Shown: one piece after another, positions 16,284 through 22,992 of the stretch
How positions within the stretch are numbered: position 1 is the stretch's first letter
Layout: every line of letters starts with the position of its first letter
NCBI GenBank assembly: GCA_019116445.1
Contig: DXBP01000040.1
Span: forward strand, 1 to 60,554
Source of the DNA: Candidatus Gemmiger excrementigallinarum
Lineage (GTDB): Bacteria > Bacillota > Clostridia > Oscillospirales > Ruminococcaceae
Direction of reading: 5' to 3'
DNA: 60,554 bases
Position numbers and translations under genes: made by a program
Notes under the pieces: model-generated
What the model was told of the DNA's origin: nothing
Seen by the model: the letters and a program-made list of their open reading frames with translations, nothing else
Databases searched by the model: none

Positions 16284-17032
16284 GCGAACAACAAAAGGGC
16301 CGCCCTGCTGCGCTGGTGACCGGCGGCGGCCGCGGTATTGGCCGCGCCATCTGCCTGGCTTTGGCAAAAGCCGGATTTGATGTCTGCATCAACTTTGCTT
16401 CCAGTGCTGCGGCAGCTGAGCAGACGGCTGAGGACTGCAAAGCCCTGGGTGTGCAGGCTGTTACAATGCAGGCGGATGTCACCGACCCGATCCAGTGCCA
16501 GAACCTGGTGGAAGCAGCAGCCAACACCTTTGGCCGTCTGGATGTGCTGGTCAATAACGCGGGCGTTACGGCAGATAAACTGATCCTGCGTATGCAGGAA
16601 GCAGATTTTGATAAGGTCATCAACGCCAACCTCAAAGGCGCGTTTTTTTGCAGCAAAACCGCCTGCAAGCTGATGATGCGCCAGTGTTACGGCCGCGTCA
16701 TCAACATCAGCAGCGTGGTGGGACTGCACGGAAACGCCGGGCAGAGCAATTATGCCGCCAGTAAGGCAGGACTTATCGGTCTGACCAAAAGTCTGGCCAA
16801 AGAATTCGCCGCACGCGGTGTAACGGTCAATGCAGTGGCCCCCGGTTTTATCGAAACGGATATGACCGATGCCATGACCGACGCCGCCAAAGAAGCGGCA
16901 CTGAGTACCATTCCGGCAGGCCGCATCGGCCGTGCAGAGGAAGTTGCCAATGCGGTGGCGTTCCTGGCGAGTCCCGAAGCGGCCTACATCACCGGACAGG
17001 TGCTCTGTGTTGATGGCGGTATGGGAATGTAA
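16280..17032 (+). CDS. fabG: 3-oxoacyl-ACP reductase
   Basis: A 250-residue short-chain dehydrogenase using NADPH. The cofactor loop is TGGGRGIGRAI; NNAGVT is the structural motif; the catalytic Ser-Tyr-Lys lies in INISSVVGLHGNAGQSNYAASKAG; PGFIETDMTDAM follows. It is translated from an ATGA overlap with fabD. About 100 non-coding bases with a long hairpin separate it from fabF. Confidence 0.96.
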   Translation: MSEQQKGRPAALVTGGGRGIGRAICLALAKAGFDVCINFASSAAAAEQTAEDCKALGVQAVTMQADVTDPIQCQNLVEAAANTFGRLDVLVNNAGVTADKLILRMQEADFDKVINANLKGAFFCSKTACKLMMRQCYGRVINISSVVGLHGNAGQSNYAASKAGLIGLTKSLAKEFAARGVTVNAVAPGFIETDMTDAMTDAAKEAALSTIPAGRIGRAEEVANAVAFLASPEAAYITGQVLCVDGGMGM

Positions 17033-17045
17033 GCAACGGGGGCGC

Positions 17046-17080
17046 CTGCCGTTTGCGGCATCGGGGACGATGTGCGGCAG
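17046..17080 (+). other. Hairpin in the fabG-fabF gap
   Basis: The outer stem CTGCCG/CGGCAG (17046-17051 and 17075-17080) encloses an inner stem CATCG-GGGA-CGATG. No T run follows, so it is not a terminator. It may protect or process the transcript between fabG and fabF. Confidence 0.5.
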
Positions 17081-17136
17081 CCACCCGGTTTGGCTTGAGA
17101 AACAACGATACAAAGGATAAGATAGCGAGGTTTCCT

Positions 17137-18378
17137 ATGGAAAAACGCAGAGTCGTTATTACCGGCCTTGGCACGGTCAACCCCACCGGCAACACGGTGG
17201 CCGAAAGCTGGGCCGCTGTGCGCCGCGGGGAATGCGGCATCGGTCCTATTACCCACTATGACACCACCAACAGCAAGGTGAAACTGGCCGCCGAGGTCAA
17301 GGATTTTGACCCCACCGTTCGTGTGGATAAACGGGAAGCCCGTAAAATGGCCCGTTTCACCCAGTTTGCGGTGGCGGCTGCGGCGGAAGCGATGGAGGAC
17401 TCCGGCCTGGATCTGGAACACACCGATACCAGCCGTTTTGCCACGATCATCTCCAGTGGTATTGGCGGTCTGCCTACCATCGAGGAAGAGCACGCCAAAG
17501 GGGAAGCGAAGGGCTTTGACCGTGTCAGTCCCTTTTTTGTGCCGATGTCCATTGCCAATATGGCGGCGGGCCAGGTGGCCATTCGCTTCGGTCTGAAAGG
17601 TATGTGTACCAGTCCGGTCACGGCCTGCGCCGGCGGCACAAACGCCATTGGTGATGCGTTCCACCGCATCCGCGACGGCTACGAAGACCTGGCCCTCTGC
17701 GGCGGTGCCGAAAGCTGCATCAGCCCGCTGGGAGTGGGAGGCTTCACCAGCATGAAAGCCCTCAACACCAGCGAGGACCCCACCCGCGCCTCCATTCCTT
17801 TTGATGCGGAACGCGGCGGTTTTGTCATTGGCGAAGGTGCCGGTGTTCTGGTGTTGGAAGAACTGAGCCATGCACAGGCCCGCGGCGCCAAGATCTATGC
17901 CGAGGTTGTGGGATACGGTGCCAACTGCGATGCCTACCATTTCACGGCGCCGGCGCCGGGTGGCGTCGGCGGTGCTGAGTGTATGCGCCTGGCTCTGCGT
18001 GACGCAGACCTGGCACCCGAAGCGATCGGCTATATCAATGCCCACGGTACCAGCACCCATCTCAACGATTCCTGTGAAACAGCGGCCATCAAGGCGGTGT
18101 TCGGTGATTACGCATACAAGCTGCGTATCTCCAGCACCAAGTCCATGACCGGTCATCTGCTGGGCGCAGCCGGTGGTGTGGAGGGCGTTTTCACGGCGTT
18201 GGCATTGCACGACGGGTATCTGCCTGCCACCATCGGCCTCAAGGTGCCCGATCCCGAGTGCGACCTGAACTATCTGCCCAATGAAGGTGTGGCGGAACAG
18301 GTGGAATATGCCCTGAGCGATAGCCTGGGTTTCGGTGGGCACAATGCCTGTGTCGTCTTCAAACGTTGGGAGGGATAA
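17137..18378 (+). CDS. fabF: Beta-ketoacyl-ACP synthase II
   Basis: A 413-residue elongating condensing enzyme of the thiolase fold. Cys164 (SPVTACAGGTNAI) is the nucleophile; the two histidines lie in NAHGTSTHLND and STKSMTGHLLGAAGG. The N-terminus RRVVITGLGTVNPTGN fits the family exactly from the ATG at 17137, so I reject a longer start at 17053. GCGAGG precedes it by 6 bases. The fabZ start follows the stop by three bases. Confidence 0.96.
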   Translation: MEKRRVVITGLGTVNPTGNTVAESWAAVRRGECGIGPITHYDTTNSKVKLAAEVKDFDPTVRVDKREARKMARFTQFAVAAAAEAMEDSGLDLEHTDTSRFATIISSGIGGLPTIEEEHAKGEAKGFDRVSPFFVPMSIANMAAGQVAIRFGLKGMCTSPVTACAGGTNAIGDAFHRIRDGYEDLALCGGAESCISPLGVGGFTSMKALNTSEDPTRASIPFDAERGGFVIGEGAGVLVLEELSHAQARGAKIYAEVVGYGANCDAYHFTAPAPGGVGGAECMRLALRDADLAPEAIGYINAHGTSTHLNDSCETAAIKAVFGDYAYKLRISSTKSMTGHLLGAAGGVEGVFTALALHDGYLPATIGLKVPDPECDLNYLPNEGVAEQVEYALSDSLGFGGHNACVVFKRWEG

Positions 18379-18381
18379 ACC

Positions 18382-18852
18382 ATGGCAATCGTTGCCAATG
18401 ATCCGCCGCGTACACTGAGTGCCATGCAGATCGCCGAGATTTTGCCGCACCGGTATCCCTTTGCGCTGGTGGATAAGATCACCGACTATACGCCCGGCCA
18501 GTGGGCCCGGGGCATCAAGTGCGTAAGCATGAACGAGCCGTTTTTCCAGGGGCATTTCCCCGGGCAGCCGGTCATGCCGGGGGTGCTGATTCTGGAAGCG
18601 CTGGCCCAGTGCGGTGCAGTGGCGGCGCTCAGCGAGGAAGGCGCCCGGGGCAAGCTGGCCCTGTTCGGTGGCGTAAAGAATGCGCGGTTCCGCCGCCAGG
18701 TGGTCCCTGGCGATGTGCTCACGCTGGAATGTGAACTGATTGAGCGGCACGGGCCTGTGGGGATCGGAAAAGCGACAGCTTGGGTGGACGGTGTGCGTGC
18801 GGTCAATGCGGAACTGACCTTTGCCATTGTGGATCGTGAGGTTTCCCGGTGA
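18382..18852 (+). CDS. fabZ: 3-hydroxyacyl-ACP dehydratase
   Basis: A 156-residue hot-dog fold dehydratase. The signature is [13 protein letters not shown] (catalytic His) and [23 protein letters not shown] (catalytic Glu in the central helix). It completes the elongation cycle with FabG, FabK and FabF. It is the last biosynthetic gene of the operon; the MarR gene follows after 143 bases. Confidence 0.96.
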   Translation: MAIVANDPPRTLSAMQIAEILPHRYPFALVDKITDYTPGQWARGIKCVSMNEPFFQGHFPGQPVMPGVLILEALAQCGAVAALSEEGARGKLALFGGVKNARFRRQVVPGDVLTLECELIERHGPVGIGKATAWVDGVRAVNAELTFAIVDREVSR

Positions 18853-18872
18853 CGGCTGTTGAGAAACAGGGC

Positions 18873-18901
18873 TGGTCAAATGCACCAAAACATGGTATAC
18901 T
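18873..18901 (+). promoter_or_regulatory. Possible promoter of the MarR gene
   Basis: TGGTCA (18873-18878), a 17-base spacer and TATACT (18896-18901) with an upstream TGG (extended -10). The leader would be about 90 bases. I do not see the acpP-type palindrome here. Confidence 0.45.
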
Positions 18902-18995
18902 GATTCATAATAATGCGAAAGGTCTGCGGGTACGGCTGCGCCGTCCGGTATCACGGCCCGTTGCCCGCAAACAGGACCTTCAGGAGGTTTTTGCC

Positions 18996-19469
18996 ATGTT
19001 GGATCAGGTGTTTCAGCAAGTGTATACCAAGTTCAAGCTGCACTTTTATCAGCAGGTGTTCAGCAAGTTTGAAAACCGCGAGGCTACGCTGACCACGGTG
19101 GAATCCTTCTGCATGGAAGTTATCATGGCGTTGGGGCATCCCACCATCGCGGAATTCTCCAACATGATGAACCTGTCCACCCCCAATGCGGCGTATAAGA
19201 TTAACAACCTGGTCAAAAAAGGGTACGTCGAAAAAGTCCAGTCCAAGACGGATAAGCGGGAATATCATCTGTATCCCACCCGCAAATATGTGGATTATTA
19301 CAACATCAGCTATGCGTATCTGCAGCAGGTTGTGGACCGTGCCAAGCAGCGTTTTTCTCCCGATGAACTGCAAAAGCTGGAGGAGATGCTGCATGTGGTA
19401 TCTGAAGAACTGATGCCGGAGATCAAACTCCCGGCGGCCAGCCCGGCTGCCGCAGAGCCGCAGACCTGA
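18996..19469 (+). CDS. MarR-family transcriptional regulator (FabT-like by position)
   Basis: A 157-residue winged-helix regulator. LTTVESFCMEVIMALGHPTIAEFSNMMNLSTPNAAYKINNLVKKGYVEKVQSKTDKREYHLYPT contains the HTH and wing; flanking helices would form the dimer interface. The C-terminal tail is Pro/Ala-rich. The start at 18996 is set by AGGAGG eight bases upstream; the frame open further upstream runs through non-coding sequence. MarR proteins at the end of fab clusters (FabT in streptococci) repress fatty acid genes with acyl-ACP as co-repressor. I infer the same here and name the acpP palindromes as candidate targets. Confidence 0.8.
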   Translation: MLDQVFQQVYTKFKLHFYQQVFSKFENREATLTTVESFCMEVIMALGHPTIAEFSNMMNLSTPNAAYKINNLVKKGYVEKVQSKTDKREYHLYPTRKYVDYYNISYAYLQQVVDRAKQRFSPDELQKLEEMLHVVSEELMPEIKLPAASPAAAEPQT

Positions 19470-19511
19470 TGCTGGAAAGACCTGTCAAAGCGCAGGCGCT
19501 TTGTGTTGAAC

Positions 19512-19543
19512 GGACCGGTGGCGTAAGCTGCCGGTTCTTTTTT
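19512..19543 (+). terminator. Terminator after the fab/MarR region
   Basis: Stem 19512-19522 with 19527-19537 (loop GTAA, some G-T pairs) followed by TTTTTT. A smaller hairpin (CAAAGCG/CGCTTTG, 19486-19503) lies just before it. Confidence 0.85.
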
Positions 19544-19580
19544 GCGCGGACGGCCACAGATTTTTTACAGGTTGGCCCTC

Positions 19581-19609
19581 TTGACAACCGGCCGGACAGG
19601 CCCCATAAT
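19581..19609 (+). promoter_or_regulatory. Promoter of rsmD
   Basis: Consensus TTGACA (19581-19586), a 17-base spacer and CATAAT (19604-19609). The rsmD start is 35 bases downstream. Confidence 0.75.
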
Positions 19610-19644
19610 AAAAAATAATACCATTGAGAGGAGAACCATGGACC

Positions 19645-20193
19645 ATGCGCGTTATTGCCGGAACCGCACGCGGAAAGAATTTGCAGGCCCTTCCGGGGGA
19701 GGACGTCACCCGTCCTACCATCAACCGGGTCAAAGAGGCCATGTTTTCCAGCGTACAATTTCTGGTGCCGGGCGCGCGGGTACTGGATCTTTTTGCGGGC
19801 AGCGGCCAGTTAGGCATTGAGGCGCTTTCCCGCGGCGCCAAAAGCTGTGTGTTTGTGGACCGCTCGCCGGAAGCACTGGCGGTGGTCACGGCCAACTGTA
19901 AGGCTGCAGGGGTGGATCGCCAGAGTGATATTCGCCATGGAGAGGCTCAGGCGTTCCTGGCGAACATCCGCGGTCCATTTGATCTGGTGTTGCTGGACCC
20001 TCCGTTCCATCAGAATCTGCTGGTTCAGGTGTTGCCGCTCCTGCAGGATAAGCTGGCACCCGGTGGGGTCATCCTGGCGGAAAGCGAGCGGGAAGCGGAT
20101 CTGCCGGAACAGGTGGGCGCGCTGGTGCGAACCAAACAATATTTTTACGGTAAGATCATGGTCAGCCGGTACGAGAGAGAGGAACAGGCATGA
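19645..20193 (+). CDS. rsmD: 16S rRNA (guanine(966)-N2)-methyltransferase
   Basis: A 182-residue SAM-dependent methyltransferase. MRVIAGTARGKNLQ and RPTINRVKEAMFSS are the family N-terminus; VLDLFAGSGQLGIEALSRGA is the SAM-binding motif I; LVLLDPPFHQN carries the NPPF-type catalytic motif (DPPF). The start at 19645 gives the conserved N-terminus. It overlaps the next gene by four bases. The coaD gene that often follows rsmD in Firmicutes is absent here. Confidence 0.94.
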   Translation: MRVIAGTARGKNLQALPGEDVTRPTINRVKEAMFSSVQFLVPGARVLDLFAGSGQLGIEALSRGAKSCVFVDRSPEALAVVTANCKAAGVDRQSDIRHGEAQAFLANIRGPFDLVLLDPPFHQNLLVQVLPLLQDKLAPGGVILAESEREADLPEQVGALVRTKQYFYGKIMVSRYEREEQA

Positions 20194-20666
20194 ACGTAGA
20201 GGAACTGCTGGATTTGATGGAAGAAACGCTGGAAGCGGGAACGGCGGTTCCCTTCGCAGCGGGCAAGCGGGTAGTGGATGTGGACCGTATGCGCGATATT
20301 ATTGATGAAGTGCGCAATAACCTGCCGGATGAAGTGCGGGAAAGCAAAAAGATCGTCAATGATCGTGAACAGATTCTGAAAAACGCCCATGTGGAAGCGG
20401 AGAGCGTGATTCAGCAGGCGGAAGAGCGTGCCCGCGCGCTGGTCAGCGAGCAGGAAATTGTCAAGCGCAGCCAACAGCGTGTTGTGGAGATCCTTACTGC
20501 TGCGCAGACGCAGAACAAAGAAATCAGACGCCAGACCAGCCTGTACTGCGAAGAGGTTCTCAAGCGCTCCGAGGAAGTGTTGGTCAAGAGTGTGAATGAC
20601 ATCAAGAGCGCTCGCCTGAATCTGCGCAATATGCCCGCCGGCCCTGCCCGCGGACCCAAGAAATAA
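20190..20666 (+). CDS. Coiled-coil protein of unknown function (ATP synthase b-subunit/DivIVA-like helix)
   Basis: A 158-residue protein with no membrane segment. From about residue 40 to 135 it is one long, charged, Ala/Glu/Gln-rich helix (EAESVIQQAEERARALVSEQ), a pattern resembling the stalk of ATP synthase subunit b or DivIVA. Similar clostridial proteins next to rsmD/coaD are often named 'ATPase', without Walker motifs to support that; none are present here. The start overlaps the rsmD stop (ATGA). A strong terminator follows, so rsmD and this gene form a two-gene unit. Function unknown. Confidence 0.75.
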   Translation: MNVEELLDLMEETLEAGTAVPFAAGKRVVDVDRMRDIIDEVRNNLPDEVRESKKIVNDREQILKNAHVEAESVIQQAEERARALVSEQEIVKRSQQRVVEILTAAQTQNKEIRRQTSLYCEEVLKRSEEVLVKSVNDIKSARLNLRNMPAGPARGPKK

Positions 20667-20681
20667 TGGATTGAATCCGAT

Positions 20682-20734
20682 AAAAAACAAGGCATCTGCT
20701 GCCTCTTGCGAGGCGCAGGTGCCTTGTTTTTTTT
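20682..20734 (+). terminator. Terminator after the rsmD unit
   Basis: A long stem of about 20 bp (AAACAAGGC... with ...GCCTTGTTT, loop TTGC) is followed by a run of eight or more T. Confidence 0.93.
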
Positions 20735-20805
20735 GGGGTGATTTTCCCGGAGTGCGGGGATTTTTCCCCACCGGTTTCTGATGATTACACATCTGTGAAA
20801 ATTCT

Positions 20806-20845
20806 GCTCGCAGCGAACTTTTTTGGCGCTGCGGGCTTGCTTTTT
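20806..20845 (+). terminator. Second hairpin with T run before mraZ
   Basis: A 10-bp stem GCTCGCAGCG/CGCTGCGGGC (20806-20815, 20827-20836) followed by TTGCTTTTT. It is a probable back-up terminator for the rsmD unit; its end touches the proposed mraZ -35 box. Confidence 0.6.
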
Positions 20846-20871
20846 GTCCTCTGAGATGGTAGACTTATGGT
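20844..20871 (+). promoter_or_regulatory. Possible promoter of the mraZ-divIB cluster
   Basis: TTGTCC (20844-20849), a 16-base spacer and TATGGT (20866-20871). The match is moderate, but its place directly upstream of the MraZ-box array supports it. Confidence 0.4.
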
Positions 20872-20877
20872 ACCGTG

Positions 20878-20922
20878 GTGGGGAAAAGTGGTTAAACTAA
20901 CCACACTGGTGGTTGAAAGTGG
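20878..20922 (+). promoter_or_regulatory. MraZ-box array and embedded palindrome
   Basis: Two pairs of GTGG-N6-GTGG occur, at 20878-20891 and 20909-20922, giving the 10-base spacing typical of MraZ direct-repeat boxes; two of the repeats are preceded by AAA (AAAGTGG). Between them lies a perfect inverted repeat GTGGTTA-AAC-TAACCAC (20888-20904). Inverted CCAC copies continue downstream (20931-20956). The array lies just downstream of the proposed -10, fitting autorepression by MraZ. Confidence 0.65.
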
Positions 20923-21033
20923 GGAGTTTTCCACCTTTTCCACAGAGTTTTCCACGGACCTCACGAGGCAACGTAAAAAAATCTGCGGAAAGTTTGTGCA
21001 AACCGTCGAAAGCTGGAAAGGAGGGGGAACGGC

Positions 21034-21450
21034 ATGCTCGTAGGGCAGTACGATTACGCTATCGATGCCAAGGGCCGGCTGAATTTCCCCGCCCGTTTCC
21101 GGGATGCGATGGGGGAAACCTTTATCGTTACCCGTTGGCTGGACCACTGTCTGGCAGCTTTCCCCACCGAAGAATTTGAAAAGGTCGCCGCTAAGATTGA
21201 AGAGAAAGGTCTGGTAAAAGGCCGCAAGGTCAGCCGGATGCTCTACGCTTCGGCGGTGGAAGTGACCCCGGACAAGCAGGGGCGCATCCAGCTGCCCGCT
21301 AAGCTGCGGGAATATGCGGGCTTGGATCACGATGTGACCATCATCGGCAACCGCAGCTTTGCGGAGATCTGGAATACCGCCGCCTGGAACGGCGATCAGG
21401 CCACCAGCGATGAGGACTTCACCGCTGCGATGGAAGAACTGGACTTTTAA
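21034..21450 (+). CDS. mraZ: Transcriptional regulator MraZ
   Basis: A 138-residue protein with two AbrB-like swapped-hairpin domains: GQYDYAIDAKGRLNFPARFRD (about 4-24) and VTPDKQGRIQLPAKLREYAG (about 77-96), each with the DxxGR signature. MraZ forms a ring, binds direct repeats in its own promoter and represses the dcw cluster. GGAGGGGG precedes the ATG. It is the first gene of a nine-gene cell-wall and division operon. Length matches the family (about 143). Confidence 0.96.
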   Translation: MLVGQYDYAIDAKGRLNFPARFRDAMGETFIVTRWLDHCLAAFPTEEFEKVAAKIEEKGLVKGRKVSRMLYASAVEVTPDKQGRIQLPAKLREYAGLDHDVTIIGNRSFAEIWNTAAWNGDQATSDEDFTAAMEELDF

Positions 21451-21469
21451 ACGATAGGTAGTTGACACA

Positions 21470-22393
21470 ATGGAATTTTCTCACATACCCGTGCTGCTGC
21501 AGCCCTGCCTGGATGGGCTGGCCATTGATCCCAAAGGAATTTACCTGGACGGAACCGCCGGTGGGGCAGGGCACAGTATGCAGATTGCTAAACGTCTGAC
21601 CACAGGGCGTCTTATTTCCCTCGACCAGGACCCGGATGCGGTGGCAGTCGCCACCGAAAGGCTCAAGGGCCTGCCCGCTCAGGTGGTACAGGCGAATTTC
21701 CGCGATGCGGCGCGAGTGCTCGCGGAGCTTTCCATCCCGGCGGTCAACGGGGCCTTGCTGGACCTTGGTGTTTCCAGCCATCAGCTGGATGATGCGGCGC
21801 GCGGTTTCTCCTACCATGCCGATGCGCCGCTGGACATGCGTATGAGCCAGCAGGGCCCCACCGCTGCGGACCTTGTCAACACACTGGACCGTGAAGAACT
21901 GACCCGCATCCTGCGGGATTACGGTGAGGAACCCTATGCCTGGCAGATCGCCGGCAAGATCGTTGCAGCCCGGGCCGAAAAGCCCATCACCACAACGCTG
22001 CAGCTGGCGGATCTGGTGGCATCGGCAGTTCCGCCGGCAGAACGCCGCAAAGCCAAAAATCCCGCGCGGCGTACTTTCCAGGCCATCCGCATCGCGGTCA
22101 ATTCGGAACTGGATGTTCTGAATGAAGGGCTGGATGCGATTTTCAACTGCCTGGCGCCTGGCGGAAGGCTGTGTGTCATCACCTTCCACAGCCTGGAAGA
22201 CCGGCTCGTCAAAAACAAATTCCGCCGCTGGGCACAGCGCTGCATCTGCCCGCCGGAACAGCCTGTCTGTACCTGCGGGGGCGTACCCAAAGCAAAACTG
22301 ATCACCCGTAAACCCATTGAAGCAGATGCTGAGGAACTGCAGCAGAACCGCAGAGCCCGCTCGGCAAAACTGAGAGTGTTGGAGAAAGTATAA
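21470..22393 (+). CDS. rsmH: 16S rRNA (cytosine(1402)-N4)-methyltransferase
   Basis: A 307-residue SAM methyltransferase (also called MraW). FSHIPVLLQPCLDGLAIDPKGIYLDGTAGGAGHS is the family N-terminus; LISLDQDPDA and NGALLDLGVSSHQLDDAARGFSY follow; ITFHSLEDRLVKNKFRRWA lies near the C-terminus. It methylates C1402 of 16S rRNA. It follows mraZ by 19 bases, the invariant order in dcw clusters. Confidence 0.96.
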   Translation: MEFSHIPVLLQPCLDGLAIDPKGIYLDGTAGGAGHSMQIAKRLTTGRLISLDQDPDAVAVATERLKGLPAQVVQANFRDAARVLAELSIPAVNGALLDLGVSSHQLDDAARGFSYHADAPLDMRMSQQGPTAADLVNTLDREELTRILRDYGEEPYAWQIAGKIVAARAEKPITTTLQLADLVASAVPPAERRKAKNPARRTFQAIRIAVNSELDVLNEGLDAIFNCLAPGGRLCVITFHSLEDRLVKNKFRRWAQRCICPPEQPVCTCGGVPKAKLITRKPIEADAEELQQNRRARSAKLRVLEKV

Positions 22394-22406
22394 CGAGGCA
22401 TTATTT

Positions 22407-22883
22407 ATGACAACTGTTTTATTGCATACCGGCCAGACCGCACCCAAGATGGAACGTCCCCGGCCCAACGTACAGGTGGTACGCGGCGGACGGCACGGTC
22501 TGAACCGGGCCCGTCACCTGGCGGCATCTACCCTGAATGTGCTGGCGGTGGCGCTGCTGCTGGGGTTGATCGTCAGCGTGGTGTACAGCCAGGCCAAGAT
22601 CACGGAGCTCAACGGCCAGATCAACGAAACCAAAAACCAGCTTACCGCTGCTCAGAGTGAATATGACTATCTGGCAACCCAGATGAGCAATATCACCAGC
22701 CGTACCAGCCTGCAGCAGGTGGCGGAGGGACAGCTGGGACTTGTTCCGGTGGACCCCAGCCAGATCACCTATGTTCAACTGGAGGATCAAAGTGTAATTG
22801 AAAAAACCACCAGCAGCGCCCAGTTACTGGTGTCTGATGTGCGCACCGCAGCGCTCAATCTGCTGGGCAGTCTGAACCCGTAA
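22407..22883 (+). CDS. ftsL: Cell division protein FtsL
   Basis: A 158-residue bitopic protein with a basic cytoplasmic segment (about 1-47), one membrane helix (LNVLAVALLLGLIVSVVYSQ, about 48-67) and an extracytoplasmic coiled coil (ITELNGQINETKNQLTAAQ). Sequence in this family is poorly conserved; the call rests on topology and position between rsmH and the class B PBP. FtsL forms a complex with DivIC/FtsB and DivIB to activate FtsW and the PBP. A C-terminal extension past residue 110 is longer than usual. Confidence 0.85.
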   Translation: MTTVLLHTGQTAPKMERPRPNVQVVRGGRHGLNRARHLAASTLNVLAVALLLGLIVSVVYSQAKITELNGQINETKNQLTAAQSEYDYLATQMSNITSRTSLQQVAEGQLGLVPVDPSQITYVQLEDQSVIEKTTSSAQLLVSDVRTAALNLLGSLNP

Positions 22884-22904
22884 ACAGAAGAAGTAATGTG
22901 GCAA

Positions 22905-22950
22905 CGAGCCTTTTTACCAACGGCGGGAACGCCGCGCGTAAAAAGGCTCG
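22905..22950 (+). other. Large nested hairpin between ftsL and spoVD
   Basis: A perfect 13-bp outer stem CGAGCCTTTTTAC/GTAAAAAGGCTCG (22905-22917, 22938-22950) encloses a second perfect stem CGGCG-GGAA-CGCCG (22921-22934). No T run follows, so it should not terminate. It ends 42 bases before the spoVD ATG. Confidence 0.75.
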
Positions 22951-22992
22951 CCGCCGCAATCAGGGAAATTTTTTCTCCAAAAGGGAGTCGCT

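Noticed and set aside
17095-17123. TTGAGA-N17-TAAGAT as a promoter for fabF
   Set aside because: The start point would fall within the ribosome site, leaving almost no leader; the gene is well placed to be read from the upstream operon.
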